DNA of 64,000 nt, taken from NCBI GenBank assembly GCA_965153355.1, contig OZ231127.1, positions 9,672,001-9,736,000 of the forward strand, read 5' to 3'. Below, one piece after another: positions 1 to 13,134 of this stretch. The notes under the pieces are model-generated. The model saw nothing but the letters and a program-made list of their open reading frames with translations, had not been told where the DNA came from and made no database searches. The DNA comes from Flaccisagitta enflata (lineage: Eukaryota > Chaetognatha > Sagittoidea > Aphragmophora). Both the position numbers and the translations under genes were made by a program. The first letter of the stretch is position 1, and each line of letters starts with the position of its first letter.

Positions 1-598
1 TTTCATAGGTCAAGAAAAATTCTCAGTCATAATGGCGAGTGGTCTGGGCCTCAGGAAGGTTTACTTTATCACTTCATACCAAAACGAAAATTTTTTTGCT
101 TCACAATTTTTTCAAAATGCCATAAAATGCTGTAAAATGCCGTAAAATTTGCATTTTGGACTGTTTTTTTTGTTCAAAACCGCTGCTATGGTAAAAAAAA
201 TGGGCAAACAATAATCATCTGTTACCAAAACACATTCATGCATAAATACAGGCCAACCCGTCAACATTTAGTATCATTTTGTGCCGTAAAATGCCGTAAA
301 AAGCAGTAAAAATAGCATATTTTATATTTGTTTTTGTCAAAAACCGCTGCTATGGTCAATAAATGGGTAAGCAATGATTATCTGGCGCTAAGACACATTC
401 ATGCATAAATACACGCCAACCTGTCATCATTTAGTATCATTTTATGCCATTTTTATAAATTTTTACGGCATTTTACGGCATTTTTAAAAAATTTTGAAGC
501 AAAAAAATTTTCGTTTTGGTATAAAGTGATAAAGTAAACCTTCCTGAAGCCCAAACCACTCGACATTATGACCGAGAATTTTTCTTCACCTATGAAAG
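1..598. mobile_element. MITE with about 140-bp inverted ends
   Basis: TTTCATAGG.. at 1 matches the complement of ..CCTATGAAA at 589-597, and the similarity extends about 140 bp inward (AAAACGAAAATTTTTTTGC). Inside, a direct repeat with AAACCGCTGCTATGGT occurs at 178 and 346. It may start just outside the window. Confidence 0.85.
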
Positions 599-2472
599 CC
601 TCCCCCGTGGCGTGCCATATCAATTGTCATGAAACATCTTCAAACTTCAAAGTGTTTGCCATTTCTTTCTTTTATCAATTTATGGCATAATCTAGGGTGA
701 CTTCATGATAGAAATTAGAAACAAAGAAACGTGAGAGATTAATTTGATCATTAAATTCAAAAATCAGAAGAAAAAAAATGTTTAAAAATGAGTGAGAATA
801 GGAATAGAGTTTTAAACAAATTGTTGCTAAAATAAGCTAGAAATTAAAAGTCAGATTAACCGGATCGGATGGTTCTTTTAAATATCGCTAGAATTACCTA
901 ACAAGCCCGGCCGGGCAAAGATGCGTCCTGACTGTGTCTTTGCGTGTATTGACTTTGGCGATAGACATGTCAGATATATGGAATGACAGATAGAAGGACG
1001 GACAGGCAGACAAAACGACCCCAAAGCCTGCTAAAGAGTGTTTGATTTGGTATGTAACATCGCCGTGGCTGAAAAGTGACAAAAACCTTGATTTTTAAGG
1101 AAGCGTAACGGACGGACGGACGGACAGACGGACGAATGGATTATCGGACGGACGAATGGATTGACGGACGGACCGACGGACAGACCCTCTTATACAGTTG
1201 CGTTCCTGCCTGACGGACGCACCTAAAAAGACATAAATGTTAATCAAGGAATCGCTAGATCATAAGAAATCATTCCAAAATATTAAATACGTACGTGACC
1301 TAAAATTTCCCATGGCCATGAGAAGCAGAAGAATCGCTACTTATCACTTTTGTTCTTCCTCGTTTAATTGCTATTTGATCCTGCAGAGGTCTGTACTCGT
1401 TTTGAATATCCGCACCTTTGATCAAATCTTCGACGTAAAAAGAGGAACATCAAAGTTTAAGCAGAGCGTTGACTTGAATTGAACTGCATTAGTCAAAGAT
1501 CTTCTCCCATGCACGCAACTGTTTAGGTTGTCTTGTTTGTCTGTCCGTCAATGTTAAAGCAGAGCGTTGACTTGAACTGCATACGTCTAAGATCTTCCTT
1601 AGGATGTCTTGCACCCTTTTCTTTGTCCAAGAACCATGTTTATAAGAACATTGAGGCTCAGATATGAAAAAAAATAAGAGCAATCATATGAACATTGCTA
1701 GCCTCACAACGAAAGATTGTAAGAATATTCTCCTTTTGTTGCTCTTAGCTAATATAGGAACTGCAGTGAACAAAAAGAATTTTAACTGCTTTGTTATAGT
1801 AATTGACATCAAATGATTAATCAGTCTCACATTTAAATCTGATATATTTGTGATTTATATTTTAGTTCTGATATCTTTTCAATTAGCCATCAAAGCTAGA
1901 TAACCATATAAAAGAAATTCCTGTATAAGTTGGCGATTCCAGAAATAAGAACATCTCAAGAACAATTTGAGGCTCAAATTGCCTTAGAAATAAGAACATC
2001 AAGCCTCAGAAAAAAAAAACATGTCTTTATAAGAAAACAAGGCCGGATACACGGCTACCGAAGTCGCGTGCGGGTGGGCAGGGGCCATATTTGAGGTCAC
2101 CAGACCATTTGGGCAGGAGCAGTGAGGTCAAAGAAATAAAATCATAAAAAAAAGTAAAGTGTGACGGACCAACGGACCAACGGACCAACGGACCAACCGA
2201 CCGACCGACGGACAAAGCGGGTTGTAGAGTCGCGTGCACGCGACTAAAAAGAGTGTATTTGTCCATCCATCATTGTTGAAGCTGAGCGTCGACTTGAACT
2301 GTTTAAGATCTTCTCCCATGCACATGACTCCTTAGGTTGTCTTGTTTGTCCGTCCGTCAATGTTGAAGCAGACCGTTGACTTGAAGTTGAACTGCGTACG
2401 TCTATGATCTTCTCCCATGCACGCGACTCCTTAGATTGCCTTGTTTGTCGGTCGGTCCGCTAGTCATGGACG
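599..2472. other. Intergenic, two hairpin cassettes
   Basis: A long-type cassette (about 897-1228; GCCCGGCCGGGC end, GGAC runs, GTTGCGTTCCTG head) and a short-type one (about 2039-2252, ending in the palindrome GTCGCGTGCACGCGAC). Repeated AAGATCTTC/CCTTAGGTTGTCTTGTTTG segments lie at 1496-1620 and 2300-2450. No gene supported. Confidence 0.7.
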
Positions 2473-3081
2473 TAACAGGTCTCACATAATTAGGCGGAAA
2501 ATTAAAACGATCAATAAAGATAGTAAAAATGCCCTCAGCATGATGAAATTTGACATGGAGATAGCTAAGAGCTAGTATTTTGACATAGAAAAGCGATGTT
2601 GGCGACTTCCCCGCATGAAGGGCGAGATAGAGTGTGTTGTACTGAAAAGGAGGCGTCAGTTTATTGCTGATTTCTACGGAAAAGAGGTTTCATGGGGAAA
2701 GACCTATACAGTCCCTCATTTTAAGAAAGTGGGATGCAAAAAAACTGTTATTTATTGAGTAATGCAGTTAGTCGATGTAGGAGGGTCAGTTACTTAAAAA
2801 GAAAGCCGCGTAAATTGACAACAGCTGAGAAAACAAGGGTGATGTCGAGAGTCAACAATCAGAAAAATATGTCAATCCCAAATTTGGTGACCGTTCACTA
2901 ATTTGCATAATTACGTTCATTAGGAGATAGCCGTTTGCTTTTTTGGGGAATTTTTTGCATTATGTTGATGAAATGAACATAAATTGTTGATGTACATCGC
3001 TTGAATTGATTATATTTGAATTTCCAATGTTTTTTACAACGGGTTTTCATCTCTTTCCGCCTAATTTTGTGAGACCTGTTA
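2473..3081. mobile_element. MITE, TAACA...AATTAGGCGGAA family
   Basis: Ends TAACAGGTCTCACATAATTA (2473) and the complement of TAATTTTGTGAGACCTGTTA (right) form inverted repeats of about 27 bp including AGGCGGAA. No transposase. Related to 59061-60269. Confidence 0.8.
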
Positions 3082-3294
3082 GGGATAAAAAATGTACAGG
3101 GCCTTCAGCCTAATTTCAAGTTTGACAGCATCGATAACAATTTTATTGATTTACCATTTTAACTATGAGCTCGAATGTCTATATTAGAGCAATTACCTGG
3201 AGAATAATGAGGAATAATGGACAAAATATGTTTTATCAATCAATTTTGTTCGCCCCTCTATTTTTTCCCCTACTTTCTTAAATTTACATATTTT

Positions 3295-3412
3295 TAAGTG
3301 CGACAAAGCACCTATATAGATAGCTGTGACTATTGGTCGGTTTGTTGGGTAACGCATTCGTTCTACGATCCACACGCCGCACCTTATTGGCCTACGTGGC
3401 CTTGTTTTTTCC
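3295..3412. repeat. Hairpin cassette, subfamily B
   Basis: Head AAGTGCGACAAAGCAC with CTATATAGATAGCTGTG, ending ATCCACACGCCGCACCTTATTGG-type sequence. The same ends recur near 9126-9250, 11513-11612 and 29590-29682. Confidence 0.65.
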
Positions 3413-3525
3413 ATGACAAGTGAGTCCAACGGGCTTCTCAATCCAACATAAGGGGCTTCTGGTGACCTTTTTCTGACGGTCCTTAAAGCCCTTGTCGGCT
3501 TTTCCTACATCCCTACGACCATGCC

Positions 3526-3694
3526 ACTAGTAGCCCACGAACAAAACACGCTCTTTCGTAGAAAAGTTCTCTATCGAAGCCCCATGACAAAATTTTTGTC
3601 ATGGACCATCTACTTTTATTATTTTCAGTCATATCCCTTTGATGGAGAACTTTTCTATGAAAAAGCGTGTTTTCTTAGTGGGCTAACCACTAGT
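3526..3694. mobile_element. Small MITE with about 50-bp inverted ends
   Basis: ACTAGTAGCCCACGAACAAA at the left and a near complement ending GGGCTAACCACTAGT at the right; only about 70 bp of interior. Confidence 0.7.
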
Positions 3695-3862
3695 CTGTCC
3701 GTTGTTTCAAACTTGCTTCTTGGAATTCAGCTTTTACATTGACCAAGTTATTTTTTCCACAGTGCTGCCGCCAAATAACTGCTATGGCTTAAATACCTAA
3801 AACGGCTTTTGCGTCAATGCCTATGAACTTGCAGGCCATCCCACCCTCATGCGTAAGTAGGT

Positions 3863-5244
3863 GGGGTGTTTCATGGAGGGCTCATGGTTGAATTTGGGGC
3901 TGGCTGTGAAATCATTGTTGGGGTATGGTTAGATGAAGTCCCCAAGCTCTTTCGTTGGCTTCCTGGAGGCTTCCACGAGTTACTCGGCCTCTGTACAGGT
4001 GGCCAAAAAGGCCAAAAAAGGCCAAAAATGACAAAAAAGCTTCAAAATTCATATTTTTTGGTTAATTTGATTAGATGAACCAAAATGTCTTTCTAGTTAA
4101 CTCAGTTATGACTCATTTTAGGGATTATTAAAAAATAATGAAAAATATTGAAATTTTTTTATCAAATCATCGGTTCGTGCAAAAATATATTGAAGTACAG
4201 TGAAGCACAAGAGACTAGAAATAGCAAAAAAATTCGACCCTCATTGCTGTATCAGGCCAAAAATAGGTCAAATATAGCCAAAGTTGGCTTAAAATGACAA
4301 AAAAGCTTCAAAGATATCGTTACTGATACCGGTTAACGACCCGGCGGAAAGATTTTTAGTCGCAGACACGCGACTCTACACCTTGCTGTGTTGGTCGGTT
4401 GGTTGGTCCGTCCGTCCCTCCGTCTGTCCGTTGGTCGGTCGGTCACATTTCTAAATTGCGAGCGGTTTTTGCATCACTGCTCCCGCCAAACCGTCCACGA
4501 CTGTCCTGCTGTGTATCCGGCCTTGTTTTTTGATAATCCCTAAACTGAGTCATTTTTGGCCCTTTTTTCGCCATTTTGGGGTCCTTAGAGCCCCCCCAGG
4601 GCTTTCGCTGGTTGTTCTTCAGCATAGCATAGTTCCATAAGTTTTTTACTGAGTAAACTACAAAGACGTTTTGGTTTTACTAATCGAATTAACAAAAAAA
4701 TTTGAATTTTGAAGCTTTTTTGTCATTTTAAGCCTATGGCTATATTTGACCTGTTTTTGGCCTGGTACAGCCATGAGGGTCGATTTTTTTTGCTATTTCT
4801 AGTCTCTTGTACTTCACTGAGACTATATTTTTGCATGAATTGATGATTTGATAAGAAAATTTCATTATTTTTCATTATTTTTTGATATTCCCTGTAATGA
4901 GTCATTTTTTGCCCTTTTTTTGGCCATTTTTGGGGTCCTTAGAGACCCCCACGGCTTTTGCTGGTCGTTTTTCAGCATAGCCCAATTCCATAAGATATAA
5001 CTGAGTAAACTAGAAAGACATTTTGGTTCTTCTAATCAAATTAACCCAAAAATTTGAATTTCGAAGTTTTTTTTGTCATTATTGGCCGTTTTTGGCCTTT
5101 TTGGCCACCTGTACAGAGGCCGAGTAACTCGTGGAAGCCTCCAGGAAGCCAATGAAAGAGCTCGAGGACTTCATCTAACTATACCCCAACTATGATTTCA
5201 CAGCCAGCCCCAAATTCAACCATGAGCCCTCCATGAAACACCCC
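3863..5244. mobile_element. 1.4-kb fold-back element with inserted hairpin cassette
   Basis: Left end GGGGTGTTTCATGGAGGGCT is the complement of the right end; arms run roughly 400 bp with GGCCAAAAAGGCCAAA blocks. A hairpin cassette (AGTCGCAGACACGCGACT head, TATCCGGCCTTG end; about 4352-4531) sits in the middle. Confidence 0.75.
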
Positions 5245-5438
5245 AGTACGTAGGCCTTGACTAGTTAAATAAGGTTTGGAATCTCTGCCATGAAAAGAAC
5301 AATCGTCGTCAGGTAATGGAACTCAGTGACAACGTGAATAAGCAGGCCCTGTTTATGATCAGGGTGTATTTCAGTCCATACCACGAGTCACTTACATTTT
5401 ACCCTGCTTGCTCATAGTTTTTGATGATGAACAAGTGG

Positions 5439-5473
<35 letters not shown>

Positions 5474-5669
5474 GTTGCGGACACGCAACTCTATAAGAGG
5501 CTTTGTCCGTCCGTCGGTCGGTCGGTCGGTCCGTCGGTCGGTCGGTCGGTCCGTCACGCTCGAGTTGAAAAGTGGTAAAACGCGCATTTCCGCCCCTGCC
5601 CACCCGTCCGCAACTGGTGGCCGTGTATCCGGCCTTGTTCTTTTTCGTTTTTTGTTTCTTCTTCTTTTT

Positions 5670-5706
<37 letters not shown>

Positions 5707-7404
5707 TTACAACCTTTCAACTACGGCCTCTCCACATTTCGAAAAAAAACAATGATTCAGGCTATTAAAGGTTCTATTACCTGAAAACATATGAATGTTG
5801 GAACGGTGGCTAGTTCGCGACTAAAACTATCAATTTTCAGGGTACTTTCAATTTGGATAGCTGATTCAGCTAACCGTTAGCATTAGGCTAATCCCAGATG
5901 GATAAACCAAAAAAGAACCAAGTTTTGAAGCGAAGTTGAATTTATATTTCATGACTATCTCATGTACATTTTGGCATATTTTTTTACACGGGGATAGTTA
6001 TCAAGGCTTAACTCTAGCTTTTTTTTTACGTTCAAGGTTTTTAAAAGATTGTTCATCAGACACTAAATATACAATTCTAATTCTAAATTGATTGAAGAAA
6101 TCATAAGGACGCATCGAAGATATAACAATGAATACTAAACAGCACAGAATGGAAAAAGAAAATGCGCATTCGCTAAATTGAAAAGAAAATAACGTTAAAG
6201 AGACACTGAATCTCGAACCAACTTTGGAGTGGCTCACACCCACTGTGGAATGACTCACACCCACTTTGGAGTGACTCAAACCCATTGTGGAGTGACTCAC
6301 ACCCACTATGGAGTGACACCCACCGTGGATTGACTTACACCCACTGTGGAATGACTGACACCCACTATGGAATGACTGACACCCACTATGGAGTGACTCA
6401 CACCCACTGTGGAGTGACTCGAACCCACTGTAGAGTGACTTACACCCACTGTGAGTTTTAGTGTGTCTTTTCAAGATGAAAGTGACCCATGTCATATTTA
6501 AGTGACTCATATTCCCATGACAGTTATCCACAGTGATATTGAAAAGATCCACACTTAAATACTTGGAATGACCCACACTAGTATCAAATGACCCAAATCA
6601 ACATTCGGGTGATTCAAGCCCTTGTAGAAGTTTGAAGGGTAGCATATCTGAAATTAATCCGGCGGCTCTATCTTATAACCAGAGTACAATAATTATCCCA
6701 TTTCAATTTCCTTAGGGACAACCTCCTTAATTTCTTCATTCATTCAAAACATTACTTAAAAAAAAGAGGACAACCCTATTGTGCAGTATAATTGTCGAAT
6801 ATTGAATAAAATAAACTCAAGCAAAAAGAAAGGAAATGGCACAAGTACGTTTGTTAAGGTTTTTTTCAATAAAGGGGGCATTTCTGAAGGTGTTAGTATT
6901 CATTTTTTTTTCATTTATATTTTCCTTTATTATTGCCTAACATTCCAGATTCCATTCAATCATTGTAATAATAAAACAGAATTTTTTTCAATAATTCAAA
7001 AAAGATCTTCTTTAAAATCGCTCATTGATGTTTTTTTTTTCAACCATTTTAAAAATATGCAATACAAAAAAAACAGAATATGTGTTGAGGCCTAAAAGTA
7101 TGACTGCGTTTAAGTTTTTTTTTCAAGAGTCAGGAACATGAAATGTAAAGAAAAAACATTTTCTTTCACGATCGATGAAATGTACTAATGTAGTAACGAT
7201 GGATCAACTTAAGCGAGATTTTTAAACAAAAAATAAAAAATTGAGAGAAAAAGGAACGAGAGAGAACATGTTTAATAATAAAAGGAATATTCATAATATT
7301 CATAATATAAATGGACAGACCACAGAAAAAAGAATGGGCAACACTGTGGGGAGGCGGGAATGAAAGAGAACGACAGAGAGAGAGAGAGACAGAATCAAGT
7401 TTTT
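5245..7404. other. Intergenic: cassette, minisatellite, low-complexity DNA
   Basis: (CT)n at 5443-5469, a cassette at about 5471-5642 (AGTTGCGGACACGCAACT head; CGGCCTTGTTC end), (CT)n at about 5673-5701 and a 21-bp minisatellite (GTGGAGTGACTCACACCCAC) at about 6215-6450. The minus-strand reading of the latter (HSGCESL repeats) is repeat translation. Confidence 0.75.
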
Positions 7405-7410
7405 TTTATT
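7405..7410 (-). terminator. Candidate poly(A) signal for the spliced CtBP tail
   Basis: AATAAA on the minus strand about 254 nt after the stop at 7664; a second AATAAA lies at 7490-7495. Either could end the transcript; the region is AT-rich, so chance matches are likely. Confidence 0.35.
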
Positions 7411-7663
7411 TGGCTACTAATCGATGATGCAAAGGAAGGTTTTTTTTTCTTTCTTGTAACTGGAGAAAGAGAGAGAAAGTGTTGATCTTTTTATTTTTAA
7501 CGTTGAATGGAATAACATGACAAGATTTTTTGTTGTTGTTGTAATGAGAGATAATTTCTGTTTCTCTTTTTTTTTCTCAAAAAAAAAAATAAATCAATTA
7601 GTTCATGAATTTTTGTCATCCTAAAAGAAAGAGAGAGAGACACACATAGACACAAAATAATCG

Positions 7664-7887
7664 TTAGTGCAAAGGAGGAGGAGGTTCTGTCGATTCAGGG
7701 GGTTTCGGCGTGTTGTTGTTGTTGGGGAGATGATTGGATGAGGGTGGTGGGGGGTGATTGGCTGGGGTTGGGGGGTGATTTGATGGGGGTGGTAGGGGCG
7801 GCGGAGGTGATGACGATGATGAAGACGACCCGCCGACGACCGACGAGGGCCCGACGCCTACGCCTTCCCTTGACCCCGTGGATCCGC
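7664..7887 (-). CDS. CtBP: CtBP alternative last coding exon: Ser/Pro-rich end
   Basis: Two bases, 73 codons and TAA. Reads GSTGSREGVGVGPSSVVGG, then Ser and Pro runs with SNHPP/ANHPP repeats and ends ESTEPPPPLH. Acceptor TTCCCTGCTCAG, phase 1, matching the donor of 10335-10745. The closing Glu-Ser-Thr-Glu echoes the AESTEAP end I recall for Drosophila CtBP. No further donor is needed. Confidence 0.78.
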
Positions 7888-7944
7888 CTGAGCAGGGAAA
7901 TAAAAGTAAGATAAGGAAAATATTTAGGGGAAAAAGATGAAATA

Positions 7945-8508
7945 CAGGGTCATCCACCTGAGTTGTCGGATTCTGTTAAGCTTTTTCTCTCTGATGCCAA
8001 GACACATGGATTTGAAATTGATAAAAATTTCAGCAATTTTTGTCAAGTAGTTTGTCTTTTACATAAATTTGAAGTGACACAAGTATTTTACCATTTTACA
8101 GATTGTCCATCAGAAATTCTGAATCCTGCTTGCATTCATTTTCATCTTTTTTACTATTCATGATATAGAGAGAAAATTAATCTCAAATGAAAGATAAACT
8201 GAAAAATATATTGAAATACTTTAATATCATCACTAATTCAAGCCTGTTTTGGATTGATTACTAAAAAAATTCAAAAACTAATTAGGTTGTTACCTTGCAC
8301 AATTCCTGAAAAATCTGCTCAGTCCAGAAATAAAAGCTTTATGTTCAAATCCATGTTAAAGACAAACTACTAGACCAAAATGGCTTAAATTTTTATACAA
8401 AAAATGTCAATCTATACTTTTCAAGACTTGATCAATTTCAAATCCATGTCTCTTGGCAACAGAGAGTAAAAGCTTAACAGAATCCGACAACTCAGGTGGA
8501 TGACCCTG
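7945..8508. mobile_element. Mariner-like MITE with TA target duplication
   Basis: Inverted ends CAGGGTCATCCACCTGAG / CTCAGGTGGATGACCCTG extend imperfectly for about 80 bp and are flanked by TA on both sides (7943-7944, 8509-8510). CAGGGT ends and TA duplications are typical of Tc1/mariner-type elements. No transposase ORF, so non-autonomous. Confidence 0.8.
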
Positions 8509-9254
8509 TAGTTGAAAAACAAGTAGCTCGGGGTCACATTAGCGATACGGACGGGTGGGCAGGGGCATCCAAACCCCATCCACACCCCAAGCCCCCCCCC
8601 CACTACACAAGCATCTAAAACACTAGTTTTCCCACTTTTTAACTCGTGCGTACAGACAGACCGATAAATGGACCAAAGTACAAACATGGACAGAAGGACG
8701 TACAGACGGACAAAGTCACTTATAGCGTTGCGTCTCCGCTAAGAAAATTAGGAAAATGATAAAGCTGCGGTCTAAGAAGACTGGGAACTAAGAAAGGCAT
8801 ACTAAAAGGCTGAAAGGTGCGTCGAAATTTGACCTTATTCCTTCCTCATGTCTTGCTTTTACGTGTTGCACTGTGGGAGGCACTGTGGGATGCTGTAAAA
8901 TGCCTTATTCCTCCCTGACATCTCGCACTGTGAGATGCTGTAAGACGCCATACTCCCTCCTAAATTTTACCACTGCGGGATGCAATATATGCTCTTGCGA
9001 TAATCAATACATTGGTGAACAAATGAAACTACACTTACAGTTCATAGTTGCTTCTAGCATCCACAATCAAATAAGACACCTCGCATGTTTCGGGAAACTG
9101 CACCAATTTGACCACCCTTCTTTTTAGGTGCTACAAATCACCTCTATAACTAGCTGTGTACATCGGTTGGTTGGTCCTTCAGTTTGTCTGTTGGTAACGC
9201 ATTCCTTCAACGATCCACACATTGCACCTTATTGGCCTACTTGGCCGTGTTATA

Positions 9255-9920
9255 CTGGTGTCTAGTAGCTTGTACCGAAATGACAATAAACAATAATATC
9301 AGAATTCTACAAGTAGTTCTTGTTGTGGGGCTGTCTTGGGCTTCTAATGACATCAATTTCAGTTTGAAAATTTTGCATCTTGCTGTCCGCGCCTTACCTT
9401 GAAATTTCCTTTAGCCTATAGGAAACCAAAAAATTCAAGTTATTTAAATCCCATTTTTGACTGCATATTTGAAATCTGCATGAAAAACTGATAATTGAAA
9501 GTGCTCTTCTTTTTTCAAAATTCCTTCGGGATCATAGTCAAATTTCATCTTAAAGATATGACAAAAAGGTAAGTTCAGCGATTTTACAAAGAAATAAAAG
9601 AAAAAGGTAAGTTTTGCAAATACAACGCTAATTTTGAGCATCTTTTAGTTGGAATATTGAAAAAAGGAAAGCACTTTCAATTAACAGTTTTTTCTGCAGA
9701 TTTCAAATCTGCAGTCAAAACAGATATTTAAGCACTTTGAAATTTTTGGTTCCCCATAGAGGTAGGTTTTACCAAGGGAAAGATGCGGAAAGCTAAAAGT
9801 AGGATTTGAGTGGCAAAACTGATCTTAACGGGAGCCCAAGACAGCCCAACAGCATAAAGTGCATGTAGAATGCCAAATTTATCACTTTCCGTCATTTAGG
9901 TACAAGCTAGTGTCTAGTTT
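9255..9920. mobile_element. Fold-back element in CtBP intron
   Basis: Left arm starts CTGGTGTCTAGTAGCTTGTA; right arm ends with its near complement at 9893-9920. Inner stretches around 9395-9500 and 9655-9780 are also inverted (GAAAGTGCTCTTC vs GAAAGCACTTTC). No ORF of note. Confidence 0.7.
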
Positions 9921-10334
9921 CTCTTCTTGCATACTGTGGAGACCTGATGCACGAAAGCCAGTATTATCAAAGTAATTCTCTAAAATCATCATATCGTCGA
10001 TATGATCAAGATTGTTGGCAATTGATAGATCAACAAGACCACACCAACTCCAAGGTGGCATTTACTCACTCAGCATACTCTGGGATATTCAACGCAAACA
10101 TCATCCTGGACTGACCAGGGAAGGAAATAAAAGTTCAGGGGGAAAGAAATCAAAAGCCACTCAACTTAGTACACCTCTGCATACAGTAGGAACTGATGTA
10201 TGGGCCTTTATGGACGCTCTAGATCCTCAGTGATGTCTACTATCTTTTTTCAAAACAAGTAATGTGAACCATCTTCGGCGTCAACATGAGTATGATGTGA
10301 TCGCTTTGTTCCACAGTGGCATCTAGCTACTCAC

Positions 10335-10745
10335 CTAGCGTACTGTGGGGCGTGGGCGTGGAGGAGACTGAGGAGGGCGGAGGAGGAGGAGGCGGAAGAG
10401 ACGAGGATGAGGGAGGAAGAGCTACGCCAGGGGGAGTGCGGTGGCCAGGCGATGGCGCGGCGGCGGGGTTCGACGATGAAGGGGGTGCGATGGAGGGGGG
10501 AGGTGGTAATGACGAAGGGGTCGAAATGGGGGATGGATGTGGAGAGAGAATGGGGGATGGGTGAGGTGGTGCCGAGGAAGGGATGGTACTGGGTGGTGGA
10601 GGAAGCGATGGTTGAGATGGCGGAGGAGGAGGAGGAGGAGGAGGTGGTTCCACCGTTGTCGAGTGGGGAATGATGGGCGGAGGAGGCAAAGGTGCGCCCG
10701 GGAAGTTGGGGAACCCAGTCCCGTTCATACCTTCGGGATAACCGC
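10335..10745 (-). CDS. CtBP: CtBP alternative tail exon: YPEGMNGTGFPNFPG and Pro-rich
   Basis: Two bases, 136 codons, one base (phase 1 to 1). Starts GYPEGMNGTGFPNFPG; C. elegans CTBP-1 has a similar LPNFPP stretch in its tail (from memory). Then long Pro runs broken by Ser/His-Pro repeats (PSPILSPHPSPI). Acceptor GCTCTGACAG; donor CTAG|GTGAGT, a perfect consensus. If the donor is skipped, the frame ends two codons later (GE stop), giving another possible C-terminus. Disordered; no domain seen. Confidence 0.82.
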
Positions 10746-12961
10746 CTGTCAGAGCAACAGAAAGGGGGGGGGAGAGAAAGGCTTTTTAAATGCAAAGAAA
10801 ATTGGAATAAAAAAAAAAGAAAAAGAAAAAAAAAAGGAAAAATATTCAATACAAAGAAAACATCTACCATAATCTATAACCGTTTTGAGAGATCTCATAT
10901 TTTGAATCAGTAGAACCTGAGTTATCTTATTGCTCCACAGTATTTTAGTTCTGATCATTTATCACGTGTATTTCTTTAATCATATTCTATTATTTTTGAT
11001 CAATCTCTAAACAATTACTTTGATAGTCAAATATACCTGACTCTGCTTTTTCAGGCCCTCTCATTATACAACTGTTTAAAAAAACTCCAAGCCTCAGTAT
11101 GATCATGCGAAATTATTGTATAAAAATGAAAAACATTGTAAGTACATGATTTACAAGTTTTTCTTGACAGTGTTACCCAATAATAAGGCCACAGTTCCAA
11201 GTTACTAAAAAGTTTCACTAAACCATATAAGTGTAGAACATTGTGCAAAGTCATAAAGGCTTTAGAGGAAGATTTCAGATAATCACCATGGCTTTGCAAA
11301 ACCCCTGTGGAATGTTTGTTATCATTGAGTAGATCAAAACTACTCACTTCAGCAAACACAGAAATTTTTTTAGATCATACTGGATATTTTTTTTCAAAAT
11401 TGATGTTTTTTCTCAAGATTATTGTGTTTTTTTGCCAAGTAAACTCTTCAATCAATTTTTACTGTTAAATCTTTTCTCTGTCAATTGCACATTTAAACAT
11501 GTAAAAGCATATCTATGTGCGCCAAAGTGCGTCTATTGCAGGTAGCATCCATCTGCTTTTTGGTTCATCTTTAAACAAATCTGCCCTGTGCATACGTTGG
11601 CCTAACTGGCCCTGTTTCAAGCTTTGGAAGTTCTCTATGCCTTCTACAGGCTTTAAAATTATTTCAAAGATAAAATCAACCATCATACTTTTGATATTCT
11701 TTATTCTAATGAGCCTTGTTTTATGTCACTGTCCTTGTCCAACTGTTTTTATATGTCTCCACCAAGAATTCAGCTGAAAATTCATTGATAATCATGTCTC
11801 ATTACCCCGCCCCCCCCCCCCAAAAAAAAAAATTGGCCTCAATTGTCATTCAAATATTGTACTAATCTATTGAATTGAAATTTTGTGCGCTAAAGAATAC
11901 AAAAACAAAGATATTTTGAGTCAAATATCATCAGTTATCGCGCAATGTGTTGCCAGAAAACAACGATAAAATCCAAGAACGGAAGAAGACGAGATAAATC
12001 AACTGATGAAGAGGAGGCATGCATGCGGCATTTGGAAGATTTTTAAGGAAAAGAGGAGAAGAAAATAAAGGAGGGAGGGGAGGTAAAAGAGGAGGAGGAG
12101 AAGGAAAAGGAGGAGGAGGAAGAAAAGAAGACAGAGGAGGTGCTGGAGAGAGGAACATGGTGCTGTGGAGGTAGAAGGCTGCAAGATACAAGAATAGGTT
12201 AAGGAGAAAGCAAATGAGGATTAGCTCTATGAAGAGCATGAAGCAGGAGTATCAGGAGCAGTAGCAGGAGTAGGATGAGTAGCAGGAGGAGGAGTAGAAA
12301 AGAGGAAGAAGTGATTGTAGAGGATGCAAACTTGAAGGTACGTCTATTGAGAAGAAAATGCAAGAACCCTGGATATCTGGCGATATACAATTTTGGGTCC
12401 AAATTGCCCGATTGTTTTCTAAGTCTATAAGAAAAAAAATGTATTTAAACGAAACAAAACTGAATGGATCTCAAAAAAAAAAAACAAAAAAAAACAAACA
12501 AACAAACAAACAGAAAAATAAGAAATGATCGTACGTGCGTGCAGAATCTACTGTTAATATAACAGAGTGTGACAAAGTTACGACACATTTAAAACTTGGG
12601 CATTCAGGTCCCAAAATGTATGTTTTTTTTTTTAAAGAGCGGCTTGAATTTGGAATTGACTTTCTTTTATATCACAAATTTTTCTTCTTTTTTTCAGTGC
12701 GGTTGAATTGAATTGTTTTCTCGTCTCATTCTTTCGATTCAAAAAATTAAGTGTATCAAATATGAATTTCTTGAGTTGATTTTCAAGAAAGTATCGTGAA
12801 AGCTGACTTTAAAATTTCTTATGAAAATAAGTAAAGAAATTGTCAGGACTGAAATTTAAGCCACTCTTTGTTTTCCCAAAAATCCAGGGAACTTACTGCG
12901 GCAGCGTCCTTGAGGTTGAAGCACTGATATCCTTGTTGTTGTTGTTTGTTGTTGTTGTTGG

Positions 12962-12998
<37 letters not shown>

Positions 12999-13134
12999 AA
13001 GAAGCTGTCATTTTTTCCTCTTCGCCTTTTGATGTCGACCGCAGCGTAATCCAATTGTTCATATTTTCACAAAGTTGATGAATTATTTCGACGTCTTCCT
13101 CATAATGATCAATTCATAAGTGTATGTATTTTAA
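10746..13134. other. CtBP intron and 3' flank of the long exon: low-complexity sequence
   Basis: Purine-rich GGAGAA-type sequence at 12020-12330, (TTG)n at about 12936-12998, a subfamily-B cassette start (GTGCGCCAAAGTGCG) at about 11517-11612. The 3' UTR of the long isoform must start at 13134 leftward. No further exon seen. Confidence 0.65.

Larger units (their letters stand above)
7888..10334. mobile_element. CtBP intron full of inserted short elements
   Basis: Holds a mariner-like MITE (7945-8508), a hairpin cassette (about 8515-8742), a subfamily-B cassette fragment (about 9126-9250) and a fold-back element (9255-9920). About 9921-10334 shows nothing recognised. No coding exon was seen between the two tail exons. 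Confidence 0.8.

Noticed and set aside
6001-6576. 191-codon minus ORF with HSGCESL repeats
   Set aside because: Driven by a 21-bp minisatellite whose length is a multiple of three; no domain or splice evidence.
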